A stretch of DNA of 64,000 nucleotides from Crotophaga sulcirostris (GCA_013397455.1 VYZB01000135.1:1807012-1871011), one strand, 5' to 3'. Positions 48,752-61,900 are shown, numbered from the stretch's first letter. Program-made: numbers and translations. The notes: a model not told the origin generated them from the sequence alone.

Positions 48752-51700
48752 ACAAACAAGTACTTCATTGGTACTCATGGATGGTTTTTTAATAGTAAAA
48801 ATTAGACTTATTTCACTTTTCTTTCAAATATATAGTAAAAAGTCTTTGAATGTCAGAATAATTGTCTTTATGTGAGCACATGTAATATTTAGATAATTTT
48901 TTTCCCCAGAAATTTTAATGAAAAATAGATAAATTTCTCCAAAGCATTTGTCAAATTGGCATATTCTGTGAGCAAATCCAGCATGTATATTCATTGGTGT
49001 GCTTTAATTGCTTCACTCTGCAATAATATTTATCTTTAATACCTCCTTCTCCAAACTCACTTCACCCTTGTTAATAGGGCACTTTCTTGAGAGCTGCTGG
49101 GTGAGCAGCACGTTTCCAGGTGCAATGGGACTGCTCTTGGGAGGCTGCCGAGGAGCAGACAGGTTGCTCTCTCCTGAGCCACATTTAGCTGTGTGTCTTG
49201 TGCCACGCTGCGGTAGAGCAAGCACAGCTAAAAAAGCAAAAGCTGAATGGGGTGGGATGCAATGGAAAAAGGGGCTGGATCCTCCTTTTGAACACAAGGG
49301 AAAGAATCTGTGCCAAAGTCCTAGCTGTAATATGCCTTAACATACTTGTGTCGGCTGTTCTGTAAGTGCGTTTCCACTCCCTGTGCGTAATGGTAAAATA
49401 AAGTAATGTCTCGGTTCACAAACTCACTACACCATCTACTCTGCCATCAGTTTAAAATGGTGTCAGTGTAATTTAAGGGAGGGGCAAGAGTTCTGCTATT
49501 GAGAACTCAAGTGCTGTTTCATTAAATGTTGGTATTTTGTTCAGAGCTATTGCTATCCTGCTTTACATTCTCAGCTGTAGGACATTTTCTTCTGACATGA
49601 AGCCAGGATTTGCTCACTTCCACATAGCTGTGTGCAAATGTGTTTTGTTCCCTTGAGTCTCAGTTATCAAAGTTTGGAATCCGCTGTACCTAACTTATAT
49701 CTAATTTTGTTTATTTAACGCACTAGACTTGTTCCAGCCAAAATGTTGGTCATGAAACACAGGGGTAAGAAATTTTTTAGCTTGAAGGAAAATTTTTAAT
49801 TCTTCCACAGGAAATGTAATAAATGACCTTAAAATAGTGCCTTATCTCATGTTTATACTAAACTTCAGCTCTTGTTTGTCTACTTTCTTCGTGGAAAAGG
49901 AATAAACATTCTTTGAATCCCTATGGATTGGAGAGCTGAAAGACTCCTGTATTCACGTGTATTCTTTTTCCTTTCTGTTTTTCCTTCACAGTGACATTTT
50001 AGATCGTACCTACCTGAAGAGCCTTATCCTTAAAATAATATTTTGGATCAGGATGCGTAGTGGTGGAAGAGCAGCTGCTCCTCTTGGAGCTTCCTCTGTA
50101 GCTCTAGGGACATTCAAAGCCAGGTGCTGCTGCTGGAGGACCCAGGTCCTCTTTTCCGAGGCTGTTCCCTTGCAGGTGCTGATGCAGGTACTGCTATTGT
50201 AAAGCAGGTCAGGGAACAGAGATAAGGTGTTATAGAAATGCTACTCTACCCTGGCCTGAAGACCACAGTTTTGCTGATATTTTAGGTCAAAACAGATAAC
50301 TTGTTATCAGATTAGATTCATTGTTGGATTTTGGTGGTCTTGGGGCTTTTTTTTTGGCTTAGGTTTCAAAAGTGGGCCTTTGAAACAAGACCCAGGATTT
50401 CTCATGATGTCATTCTGCTTAATAAAAAAGCAAAATGTTAAGTAGCTGTATTTGATTTTCATAAATATATAGTATTAAGTAGATCATCACAACTTGTGCA
50501 AATTAGAAAGCAGTAAGGCAAGTGACAATACTAACTCTTTTTCCCTTATTCCTTAACTATACGCCCCATGACTTTTGCTGTGGAGCAGAAGACAGAATAA
50601 CTTCACAATTGACCCTAATGTTCAAAAATAGCCTCAAGCTACACCATAGCAACTTTTGATTCAGAGGTGACTGTTGTGAGCGTCTTCACAGTAGGATGAT
50701 TCCATCAAAGATTGCAAGGTTTTAAAGACATTTGTTGCCTGAATGTAGGTAGGGGTTAACAAATTGTAAAAACAAGTTTAGTTCAAGGGATGCCTATCTT
50801 TGCATTCCTTTATTCAGTGACTGACTGTCTCTTTCCAGTGAATGTTAAAAAACACAGTTACAAAGTTGAATTTTCACTGTCCCCTGCTTCAAATGCAAAT
50901 AAACACCCGTTGCATAGTTGTCTTCTGATGTCTTTGAAAGGATGCTTTTTCTGCAAAGTGAATACAATGTCTGTTATCTGAGCAACACTCCAGTGTGTGG
51001 CTGAATTGCTAATCAATTCCTGCTCAGAGAGGATGCCTGGAATACAGTTCAGAAATGTTCTAGATTGATCATTTCTGATAGAGGGATCAGACTGATGCAT
51101 TAGTTTTGCATTTTGGCTGTGTCTAGGAAACTAGCACCTCATGGTGGATTTTGAAAAGTAAAATAAGGAAATACACTGAAGGGAACATTTGATTCCAATC
51201 AAAATGACATTTCTTGCCTTGAAATTGTATAACCCTCTTGTATTGAATCACTGAAGAGCTGCAGGTTTAAAGGACATTTGCTCTGAAACTTGCAAAAGGT
51301 AAAATTTTTCAGCCTTGTGTGAGCAAAGTGCTTGGCTTGTGCTCTACCTGTAGGATTAGTACCATGGGAATTGTTTTTAATTTCTTATGTGCAGGTTGTA
51401 TCTATGGTTCATGTAGTTAATTCGCCTGTGCTGATAGATGGCAGATCATTAAAATGGTGCTGTACACAACTGGGAAACTGAATGCAGAGACTGATGGAGA
51501 GAGGTTGATGTCCTCTCCAAGGAAAGTGAGGCAGTCTGGCTCAGGGTCAAGTAATGCAATGTAGCTCGAGCTGATGTGATAGCTCCTTTCTGTCCAAACA
51601 AGGAGAATACACCCCCCTCACATTCCTCCTCTGTGTACCCTCCCCTTTCCATTCATCCTTATAGTCTAACACTGATCTGACCCTACGTGATGCCTGTTTA

Positions 51701-51954
51701 GAAAACTTTGTGCCAAGTTGATTTTCTACCATTAATAGGCTGATGTGGTTTACTGCTCTATTGGATGAATGTCAGGATTGGTACAAGAGAGTAGGTAGAT
51801 GCAGAGCCACCCCTGTCTGTCTGATAATGGTGAAACATTAGAAGTGAGCTGATAGAACTTCATGCCAAGACTTTGCTCTTATGACACTTAAGCAGATGTT
51901 GCTGGTTGATGACCTGATTCCTTCCCAGCTTTCGTTTGTCCTGGCTCCAGCACT
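48752..51954 (+). other. BORCS5: BORCS5 intron 2, unique segment
   Basis: No exon or repeat family recognised in this stretch. Confidence 0.55.
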
Positions 51955-52036
51955 TAGAATCATAGAGTTATAGAATAATTGAGATTGGAAAAGACCTCTA
52001 AGATCATCAAGTCTAACCATCAGCCCAACACAGTAT
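51955..52036 (-). repeat. CR1 LINE 3'-end fragment
   Basis: It reads TAGAATCATAGAGTTATAGA, then GATTGGAAAAGACCTCTAAG and CAAGTCTAACCATCAGCCCA: only the last roughly 80 bp of a CR1. It abuts a second CR1 in the same orientation. Confidence 0.88.
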
Positions 52037-52039
52037 CGC

Positions 52040-52490
52040 TGGATCACAAGGTTGGAAAGGACCTTTGAGATCAGTGCCATGTCTACACACTTTTTGAACA
52101 CCTCCAGGGATAATTACTCCACCACTTCCCTGGGGAGCCTGTTCCACTGCTTCATCACCCTTTCAGGAAATAATTTTTTCCTAATATCCCATCTAAACCT
52201 CCCCTGGTGCAACCTGAGGCCGTTTCCTCTTGTCCTGTCACTTGTTGCTTGGGAGAAGAGACCAGCAGCTGCCTCACTACGACCTCCTTTCAGGCAGTTG
52301 TGGAGAGCAATGTCTCCCCTCACCCTCCTCTTCTCCAGACTAAACAATCTCAGTTCCCTCAGCTGCCCCTCATAAGACTTGTTCTCCAAACCCTTCATCA
52401 GCTTTGTTACATTTCTTTGGACACACTCCAGCAACTCTATGTCATTTTTGTACTGAGAGACCCAAAACTGAACATGGTATTGTTTGGATG
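52040..52490 (-). repeat. CR1 LINE fragment (3' end plus RT C-terminus)
   Basis: It starts GGATCACAAGGTTGGAAAGG. On the minus strand it keeps a long open frame for the RT C-terminus ([55 protein letters not shown]). The terminal ORF sequence resembles the young copy at 22746-23263, but the 3' UTR has diverged. Confidence 0.93.
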
Positions 52491-53502
52491 ATGTGCTGAA
52501 ACACATAAGCATCTGAGCTGATATGAAACCATGGTCTCCCGGTGAGATAAACCTGTTTTACTCTTGGTGAGACGCAGGTTTAGCAGAGGACCTAAACTCC
52601 CTGCTGGCATTAGCTTGGTAGGTGCATACTGGCATCATATGGCACGTGTGTCACGTTCCCTGCCCCCAAATCCTGCTCAGATCTCCAGGGTGCATCTTGT
52701 CATTTAGATGAAGTCATGCTTCCATGTCTGATTGCACCTTTTTCTGGCTGAAATCAGTCTCATAGATTGTTCTTTTGCCACTTATATTGTCAACCGCATG
52801 TGTATTGAGCATTTCAATTGAGCTGCTTGAATTTTTTTTTTTTACTGTGCTAGCAAACTGCAGCAAGAAATTTGGACCCAACAATGAGTCTCTAGTGGAA
52901 TAAAATTAGCTTTTTTTTTTGGCCATGGCTGCAATTGTGGATATCAGACTCTTACTAATTATTTTTTTGTTTTTAAAGTCATTGAATAGCCGGTTTATTC
53001 TTGGCTGTTTTCTTCAATTCTTCCTCCTCTCAAGTGATTGCACAACTTGACATTAAAATCAATAATTCCTCATTGATAATTGCTCTCAGGCTATGACATC
53101 AGGATTTTCTGGAAATATAAATTCCTTGTGCTGATAGCAGACTATATGATTTCATTCTGGAAACTGGCCAGTACAGTCGGGCTCCCTGATGTACGGATTG
53201 CAAGGGAGGAGATGATACAACATTAGTGCACATATGTGCCTGACACATTTGGTCTGGTTTCTATTTTGTTTTTTTTAGGGATGGCTGTGTTACAAGAGCA
53301 CATCTTTAATTCAGGTATTTTCTGATAAAACGAGAGCATCTCCTTGCTGTTAATAATTTGAATATTTTGTTGTTCAGGTTTAGCTTTCCTGTTTTCTGAT
53401 TTTTACCTGGCAGAATGAATTAATTGCTTCTTAAAACTATTGTTGCAGGGATTAGTCTGCCACAGGCACTCCTCACCTTTCCACAATTCCTGATGGTTTA
53501 AT
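52491..53502 (+). other. BORCS5: BORCS5 intron 2, unique segment
   Basis: Unique DNA with several T-runs (for example 52833-52842, 52912-52920). No exon was recognised. Confidence 0.55.
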
Positions 53503-53790
53503 ATGTGGGTTTTGGAGACCTGGAACAGACCCATGTTGAGGCAGCACTCTGCTCTGAAGCAGATGTGTTCAAAAGGATTATCAAGAACATACTTCATTTG
53601 CACGTGGGCGGAGTGGGCTCAGTGTTCAAGTGAGAAAGACCATGGCAAGCGGCTCCAGAAGTTAGGAATTGCAATTAGATGCTGGAACAGTCAACCACAG
53701 GATGCTGACAGGGCCAAGAATTTAACAAGGTTCAAAAAGGAGCTGGATGTTTGCTTAGGGGTTAGGAATAGAGGGAGTTGTCAGAATAAA
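53503..53790 (+). repeat. Possible ancient LINE (CR1/L3-like) C-terminal remnant
   Basis: The open frame here ends with a peptide containing GIAIRCWNSQPQDADRAKNL followed by T-R-F-K-K-E-L-D. That resembles the W-N-x-L-P ... L-x-x-F-K-x-x-L-D pattern at the end of CR1/L3 reverse-transcriptase ORFs, but at nucleotide level it does not look like the recognisable CR1s elsewhere. The 3' boundary and family are uncertain. It could also be chance similarity. Confidence 0.3.
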
Positions 53791-54115
53791 TGATTACCAA
53801 ACGTTTTGGAGGGAGTATCAAACCTTATGTTTTTGAGTCCGTACTGGTTTCTAGGTATCGGGCTAGGCTACCCAACTTCTGCTGAGTCTGAGGCTTTTAA
53901 TATTGCAGACGAGATGCAGAACTAGCCAGACCTTTGGTTAGTGATCTACTTTGGCAGTTCTGTGTTCAGAAAACTATGCACAAGGCTATCATGAATTGGG
54001 AACATCGCATCTGTAGGTTTGGCTTGCAGTGCAGTGGCTTCTTGATTTCAGACTTTTGGGGGACAGACTGGGGAAGATATTTGAACCCTTAGCAGTAGCA
54101 CCATTCCTGTGTGAC

Positions 54116-54128
54116 CTCCCAAAGTGCT
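54116..54128. repeat. Left copy of 13-bp direct repeat (putative target-site duplication)
   Basis: CTCCCAAAGTGCT occurs here and again at 54603-54615, exactly bracketing the duplicated segment 54129-54602. Confidence 0.9.
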
Positions 54129-54602
54129 CGTCACAACCCTTTGAGCCCAGCAGCTCAGCCAATTTTCAATCCACCTCACTTTCTACTCATCCAACCTCTT
54201 TAGAAGTTGTATGTTACTTACTGGAACAGTAAGAAAGGACCTGTATAACTATTGCTAGTTCAAAAATCCTGGTAAATATTGCTTGAAAAAGAAGATGAAA
54301 AATAAGTAGTAAGTGCAGATAGAGAAGGCTACAGAAGTCCAGGGAGAGAAAAGGAGGTGTGTAAGTAGAGTTTTGGGTGGAAGATGAGTTCTGCTAATTA
54401 GCTGTGGCTAAGCTTTTCCTTTATGTATGAAAGACTTACTAAGTGCGGACTTAAAAAGTAATAATTTTTTTTTTAAATTATTTTTTTATTTTTTAAATTT
54501 TTAAAAAGAAAAATAATTCAAAATGATATGAAGGAAAAGTTCCCAATCTGGTTTGGAGATCTCAAAAAGCTGCATAAAACCCCTGGCTCAGTTTCACAAG
54601 GA
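54129..54602 (+). repeat. Inserted duplicate of 58455-58928
   Basis: A 474-bp segment that aligns along its whole length with 58455-58928 in direct orientation, with scattered substitutions and small indels. Shared blocks include AACCCTTTGAGCCCAGCAGC, CTATTGCTAGTTCAAAAATC, GAGAGAAAAGGAGGTGTGTA, and GATATGAAGGAAAAGTTCCC. The first roughly 70 bp are CR1-derived; the rest is not a repeat I recognise. Similarity ends sharply at both edges, and the edges are flanked by a perfect 13-bp direct repeat. There is no A-tail or CR1 octamer tail at either end. Confidence 0.9.
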
Positions 54603-54615
54603 CTCCCAAAGTGCT
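54603..54615. repeat. Right copy of 13-bp direct repeat (putative target-site duplication)
   Basis: CTCCCAAAGTGCT, identical to 54116-54128. The first base is shared with the end of the duplicated segment in the source copy, so the junction has one ambiguous base. Confidence 0.9.
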
Positions 54616-57534
54616 TTGGTGAGGAGTAATAGATCTTGAACGTTGACTTAGTGCAAGTCAGTGTCAGGGAAACTCAGACCAAACCAGTGAGGCAAATCAT
54701 TCTTGGCTAATAAAGCTCTTAAGTGTATCCTTGAATCCTCAGACCAGACTCTTTAGCAAGAGATTATACTGGGCTTTGCCGCTGTGCCTGGTAATTCAAT
54801 GTTGACTAGTACCTTTTGACCAAAAGCTTTTTATTTTTATGCAAGTTTGCCTCACACATGCGTTCTACATACCTCAAGCTCTGAAGTGGTCCCTGGAGAG
54901 TGGCATGAGCACAGCAGGTTTCATCTCCTGATGTTCCAGCTGGCTCACCAAATGTAGTTTGCACTTAAAGCTCGTTGAAGGCAGTCTTGTTTTCCCTACT
55001 CCCATGTGTTATCCCTGCCTCTCATGCAGCCAGACAGGGAACTGAGCCAACTAAAAACTTAACCCTACCATCTCTAAAAATAACACTAGTTTTCCTCAGT
55101 CTCATTTCCCTGAACTAGCTTTCCACCTCGCTGTAAGAACACCAGTGACAATGTAAAGGAGAGGTCAGTATAATGTGACCAGTTGTATACAGGGGTGTTA
55201 GGACAGCAAGTTTGTCTTAAATTGGCTTAACTGTATGCTGGGATACTGTATTTCTTCATGCCATCATAAAAACAGATACAAAGCAGAAGCAAGTGGGTGG
55301 TTTTATCCCTGCTTTTTTAAAGAAAAACTTGCAGTCTTTGGGGTCGGGCTTCTGTGAACTGTCTTCGTCTGCAGAGAGGTTATTTGTTTATTTTGCTGCC
55401 AGTTTTAAGAGAAAAGAAAATTGGTTAAAATGCCACTTGACTCTTAAAGTTATCCTGTGTGTTATTTCCAGCGCTTTTGGATAAAAATGAAAATGAGAGA
55501 ATTTTCATCCTCTTTCTGTGTTTGCTGGACAAACCTGTTGCAAACAAGGGCAGTGACATTGTCAAGGAATGCTTACCAACTTTCTCTTTCTGTAGCAGCA
55601 ACATAATTTCTTAATGGTTAAATAGTAGGGTCTTACACTATGCCTCTACCGATTTTAAAAACTTTCTTTAGGAAATTACACTGACTTGGAAAGAAGCTTC
55701 CAGGACTGCAGGATATGAACAGTGAATGAATGAGTGAAACCTTGTAGCATATGGTCTGATGACTGTTGAAGAGTTGGCATTTGTCTGTAAGGAAAGTCAC
55801 CTCTTTTTTTTTTTTTTAATTGTTTGGGTGACATGAGTGAAAGATTACCTTCAATAAAGCATGGTTAATACCAGGAAACTTTGTTTACATTGTGATTTTT
55901 GTGCTACAGCCATTGTTGAAAAGTGGTTAGTTTCTCCAAAGGAAGGGTTTTCTGCCCTTGGATTTTGTGTTTTGAACCTATGTAGGTATCTGGTGGTCAG
56001 GTGAAGGTTAGTGTCTGGGATGCAAACTGCTTGCTCTCTTCCAGGTTCTCTACTGAGATCACCCCTCTCTCTAAAGGGACTCTTGCAGTGAAACCTGGAG
56101 GATGCACCCTGCTGCAAACCTAACTCCTCAACCTGTAATCCATCTGGTTAAACCAGGACAAATTGGTTCAAGCATGCAAAGAAATGATGGGGCAGCTATT
56201 GCAAAATGTACAAAGACTTTCTTTCTTCCTTTCAAATTGTACTGAGACATCATGGTATTCTTGTCTGAAAACTAGTGGAGCCTGTGAAACATGTTTTATG
56301 GTATTTGCCTTCTGGAGAAGCGAGTATATTCTTAAAAACTGAAGGTGAGGAGGTTGGAGATAAACAGCTATGAAGTTTGGCACGCTCTAGATGGGTAGAG
56401 GTTGGGATAAATGAGGCAAAAGGCTTTCTGACCTGGAATTTGGAATGCTCTCAGGAAAGAATATCAGTGAGGGCCTTCAGGCCTTTCTTCTGGAGGAGGG
56501 GAGGGCAAAGCCCTGCATGATTGCTGAAGCCAGTGGGTGCAGGTGGCTGAGGTTGCAGGAGCGGGGGAGTTAGCCTGTTCCTGTGTGACCTCAGGGGAAT
56601 GTTCCTGTGTACTACAACTCTGGATGGTAGTCATGCATGATTTTTAAGAAATAAGCATCACAGGAATTGAAAGTTGAAACACCTGTGTTTACCTTAGTTA
56701 TCTCAAAGTAAAGACTTTGACTGAAGTGTTCTGGTTGAATGACAGCTGTCTTTATCAGCCTCAGGCACTGAAGAGTTGCATGCTAACCACAAAAATTGCC
56801 ACTTAGGAATTTTACTTTTTATACAAAAAGTCAGAAGGCAAATAAAGTAGTATGGGAAGAACATATGTTTTCAAGCTCCCTGCAGCCAGGATGTCTAGAA
56901 GTACAGGGGATAGTCCTATAACTTTGCTAATGCTGTAAGAAAAAATACTAGACAGTGCAGTTACAGGAGTAGCACAGACTCTAAACACGTGGGATGAGTG
57001 CGTGCGTACATTCACACATACAACAGTAATTACAATAGCCTAAAATTCATGTCCTGACCACAATGATGTTGCTTCATTTTTCAGTGACTAAGAAAGGAAT
57101 TTGGCCCAGTGAATGAATTTGAAGCGCTCTCAGTTGGCCTGAGTGATCCAGAAGCATTCCTTCATGTTATAAGAAACATGTGCATTTTATGTTTGCAGGC
57201 AGTGATTGCTGTACACCAGAATGCAAACTGAGTACTCCTTGCTGCTGCTGCTTCTCTAACTCAGACAAGGCTTGACGAGGTTATATTAACCAAGTGGGAT
57301 AAAAGAAGCACAGTTCAAGCACCAAGTTAGAGCTGGGGGTAAACAGAAGTCCTGTTCTGGTAGCTATTCCTTGTAACTCTCTGTCAAAGTGTGCAAAGTA
57401 GTTTTACAATGTTCTTTCAGAGTAGTAGGGATTAAATAAGCACTGTTTACAAGACATGGTTGTCCTCATGAAGCTTAACTTTTGTCTTTGCCTGTGGGTG
57501 ACAATCGCTGAGGGTGACAGGTGCCCCTGGTGAC
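54616..57534 (+). other. BORCS5: BORCS5 intron 2, unique segment
   Basis: No exon recognised. A poly(T) run lies at about 55806-55818. Confidence 0.55.
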
Positions 57535-58520
57535 AGCCTAGTCCAGTTCCCCTGCTCAAAGCAGGGTCAGCCAGAGCAGGTTGCTCAGGGCTGTGTCCAG
57601 TCGTGTTCCGAGTATCTCCAAGAACAGGGGCTCCACAACCTCTCTAGATAACCTATTTCAGTGTTTGATCACCTTCACAGTAAAAAAAACAAACAAATGA
57701 AACAAACCAAGACAAAAAAAGCTTAAGTTTATGTGAAATTTTCAGTATTTCAATTTATATCAATTACCTCTTGTCCTTTTATGCATAAATCTGAGATTGC
57801 AGCCTGACCCCATCTTCTTTACTCCCCATCAATGAATGGTCCCAGATCTCTCAACCTTTCCTTATATGACAGATCTCTAGTCTCTTAATCATCTCTGTGG
57901 TCCTTCATAGGGCTTGTTCTCATTTGTCCTGTGTCTCTCTCATACTGGGAAGCGCAGCACAGGACACAGTACTCTAGAGGGTGCTCCCTCAGTGCTGAGC
58001 AGAAGGGAAGGATCTCTTTGATCTGCTGGCAACTCTTCCCAGTGCAGCCCAGGATCTGTTGGATTTGCTGCAGAGGCTGGCTTATGTTCAGCTTGTCCAC
58101 CATAACCTGTGAGTCCTTCTCTGCAAAGCTGCTTTTTAGCCAGCAGGCTCCCAGCATGTACTCGTGCCTGGGGTGATTCCTCCCCAGGTGCATAACTCTG
58201 CCTTTCTTGTTGTTCAGCTTCATGAGAATCCCATCAGCACATTTCTTAAGCCTGTTGAGGTTGCTCTGAAAGGCAGCGCAATCCTCTGGTGTTACCAGCT
58301 GTTCCTCTCAGTTTTGTGTACTCTGAAAATCTACTGAGTGCACTCTGTCGCATCATCTAGGCAATTAATGAATGTATTAAACAATACTGGCCCCAGTATT
58401 GCTCTCTGCAGTGTCACTGCTGGTAACTGGCCTCTAGCTGGACTTCCTGCCAATCTTCACAACCCTTTGAGCCCAGCAGCTCAGCCAGTTTTCAATCCAC
58501 CTCTCTTTGTGCTCATGCAG
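57535..58520 (-). repeat. CR1 LINE, old long copy with RT remnants
   Basis: An older CR1 subfamily, read on the minus strand. It begins near its 3' end with TAGTCCAGTTCCCCTGCTCA and AAAGCAGGGTCAGCCAGAGC. It is interrupted by an A-rich expansion at about 57681-57720, then continues through the RT C-terminal and central region (GTGCAGCCCAGGATCTGTTG, CCATAACCTGTGAGTCC, and the inverted ATTAAACAATACTGGCCC block). No intact frame remains. Its upstream end overlaps the start of the source copy of the duplicated segment. Confidence 0.88.
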
Positions 58521-58928
58521 CCTCTTTAGAGATTGTATGGGGTTAAAAACTGTAACAGTAAGAAAGGACCCATATAACTATTGCTAGTTCAAAAATCCTG
58601 GTAAATATTGCTTGAAAAAGTAGATGAAAAATAAGTAGTAATGGAAAAGCAGGTAGAGAAGGCTGCAGAAGACCAGGGAGAGAAAAGGAGGTGTGTAAGT
58701 AGAGTTTTGGGTGGAAGATGATTTCTGCTAGTTAGCTGTGGCTTAGCTTTTCCTTTGTCTATGAAAGACTTACTAAGTGTGAACTTTTTAAGATTATTTT
58801 TTATTTTTAAATTTTTAAAAAGAAAAATAATTTAAAATGATATGAAGGAAAAGTTCCCAATCTGGTTTAGAGATCTCAAAAAGCTGCACAAAACCGCTGA
58901 GCTTTCCCCTGGCTCAGCTTCACAAGGA
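58455..58928 (+). repeat. Source-like copy of the duplicated 474-bp segment
   Basis: Matches 54129-54602 throughout. Here the CR1-like first part continues without a break into the long CR1 at 57535-58520, and no direct repeat flanks the segment. That is what the original locus would look like if the copy at 54129 was made from it. Confidence 0.85.
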
Positions 58929-61900
58929 CAACTGGCTGGAATCAATGTACTGGATTCAAACCCTTCTTGTCCCCATAGAACAACTTTCCTTTGATTATTG
59001 TTGATTTATACAAACTTTTCTCTCTTGAGTATGGGAAATGATCCAGTATTTAATTATTAGGCATTGTGAACCTCAAGGTTATGCATGTTATGTACACGTT
59101 TATCTGAGCTTGTTCTGTTTAAATTGATACTAATTGGTTTTGTTGAATGCAAAGCTCCTGATAAGAAGTCTTGTTATCAGTGTTCCTGCTGAGCTAATTA
59201 AACCCCTGAGACAGCACTGCTATATTTTTTTTTTCTTCCTGCTGTGAAAAAAATGTTTATTTTGTTTATAGGCATATGAATTCCTGTATTGCAACTATTG
59301 CTTTTTTTCTTATGTAGGGGTTTATCTTGCTGAGAGGGCAGCTCTGGCAAATTCTGTAGTCAGTGTATCTGAGACAAACCAGCCAGAGTCTCCCAGAGAG
59401 GTGTTGGTAGGGCAAATGCCACTATAATTAGACGGTCAATTATAGTCAAGGTCATTTGGGAAATTGTCCTGTTAGCTTTTCTGGGATCAAACATCCCATT
59501 TCCAGATACTAGAAATACTTGTGCAAGTATCATAAATTACAGTGCTCTAGAAACGAGCTCAACCCTAAAATGAAAATGAGTGTGAATATCACCTGCATTT
59601 CCTATAGAACTATGTCCCTATATATCAGCCAACAATAATTTCACCTTTAGGATAGTAAAGCAACCAGTGATGTGGTATGGTCAGATGAATATGTTTGTAT
59701 ACCTTCAAAAGAATTCTCCCCTTTACACTCAATCTCTGACCACTGAGCTAAGATACGTTTTAGTGCAAATGCTTGTAATGAATTTGGTGCTAAAAATGTG
59801 CTTTATGTGTTCTGGAAAATCACTCTGGTTTTTTATTGTATTTTAAGGCTGGCATTTGTTGTTTCTGTTTATGTAGGGTTTTTTTATGCATACTTCCCTG
59901 GAATGGTATTACATATTCAGTTGTAGATTTGTTGTGTTGTTTCTGTGTAAATTGTTGGTGCATCTGACTGGCTGTTCAGTTCTGAAAAGTGAGAGGATAA
60001 CCTTGAGGGCAATCTGTTGCAGTAGTGATGTAGCATCTTATGAGACCTTCAAGGCAATGGAATTTCCATTCATTTAATGACTGAATTACTGGGGCCCCCT
60101 CTCCACTTTCAATAAGGAGCACACAGATCAGTCTGCTGGACCCTTCTTTGCAGAATACATATTTGCAGACTATCTGATTAATTTATTTTTTAACTACTAC
60201 TACTACTATTTTACAGTTTCAAAAGAACTGTTAGGTAAAGAGGGAATAAGACCTTGATTTTCCCCAATGTCTTTCTTAAAGATAAGTAACTCTCATTGGT
60301 TACTGATTTAAAATATGTGTCCATTGTTGTTTAAAGTGTATTTGAGAACCTTGTATGTTCCTTCCTCGTGGTTTGTTTGAGAATGTATTTCTTGCCTTAC
60401 CCAACCGTGGCTATTACTTGTACTCTGATTGTTTAGGGTGCTGACGTGGTCACAAACTTCAATGGGAGCAGTCAAGGCTTTTAGAAAATGAGGCTACAAG
60501 TTGAGGAACCGTCTTGTTTGTTAACATATTCTGTCTGAAATAGAAAACAATCATAATAAAGGAAGCATAACAAACAGTGAGAAACTACACAAGGACAGAA
60601 TTTGCTGTTGTGTAAGAGAATGCTGCAGGTAACCCTGTGGCAGTAGGTACTGTTAATATGTGTGAATTCACAGGAATGGCTGGATCCACTGAGTACTGAA
60701 GAAGTTGTAAAATCAAAGGATAGGTTGACTGACCTGTTTGAACACTGGATTCCTATGCTTTGTTTTAAACCAGGTCATAGCTTTGCCTTTCTTTCTTCTA
60801 GAAGACTCTACCCCCTGCCAGCATCACTTAAAAATTTTCCATGTCTGTTTTCCTCAGTACTTCTAATGCTCCAGTACAGTTGGTATGTGTTAATGGTAAC
60901 ATTTGAAAGTGATTTTTTTTCTCTTCGCTTGCTTTCTGAAGGTAATTGACCTTCATTCTGTCACATGTAAGCTAAAAGGACATTGTTTTTATAAGCCGTT
61001 CAGAACAGCTGCAACCTTTTCATGAACACCAGAGGAGGTTTTAGGACTAGTTTCCTAGAAAAGTGGGGGAGTCTGTATGTTGATGCTACCAGAACATCTC
61101 CTTCCAATTACAGCAAACTTTTTCCTTCTCGAAAACTGTACAAATGGGTTTTTCTTTCTCCCAGTGACCCAAGGAAGAACGTAGATGCAACATGTCTATT
61201 GTCCTATAAGTTAAAGTTTCTGTAGAGTGCTTTCAGCAGAGTTGTAGGTAGGCACCATCCCAGGCTAAGAGGTGGCTGTTTTCATTCTTTGGTCACTGCT
61301 AGATATTTCAGGGCTCTTGACTTTTACTGAGCCCTTTTTGTTTTGTCAGAATCTTCTCTTTTCCTTGCCTTAATAAGTTGTCCATGAATTCCACACTGCT
61401 GGGACAAACAGCGATGCATTTCAGTTAGAACTAGTTGACTGAAGGCACAGATTGGTGAACTTCAGATAAATTTAACCTTGGGTAAAATGCTAGGGGAGCG
61501 TGCAAGGAAAAGCATCATCTGCTTCCCTTTGCTCCAGAAAGCTGGTTGCTTGTGAGGAGAGGATGGACAAAGGAGGGAGGAGAGAAGAGGTAAAAATCAG
61601 GTGCTTTATCTCATAGGAGTGGACCCAGAAGCACAAGACAGCATAGACGCCAGATTTGAGCAAATATTGCTGAGTCTTGGTGGAAAGTACTGCTGTGCAA
61701 TGAGAGGATGGTACATCAGCCCGTTAATGAGCTATGCCTCTTTCACGAAATTCAGAGTATACTAGGGAAGGATGTAGTAAAATCTGTACAAAAAAAGAGA
61801 AAACAAAGGTCAAAAATACATAGGTCTGCACTCCTGAATTGCTTTTTGTACACGCTTTGTTCCTTCTTTTTTTGCTTCTCTGCAGTATCAGCTTTATTTG

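Noticed and set aside
52114..52512. 132-codon minus-strand open frame
   Set aside because: RT C-terminus of a truncated CR1, not a host gene.
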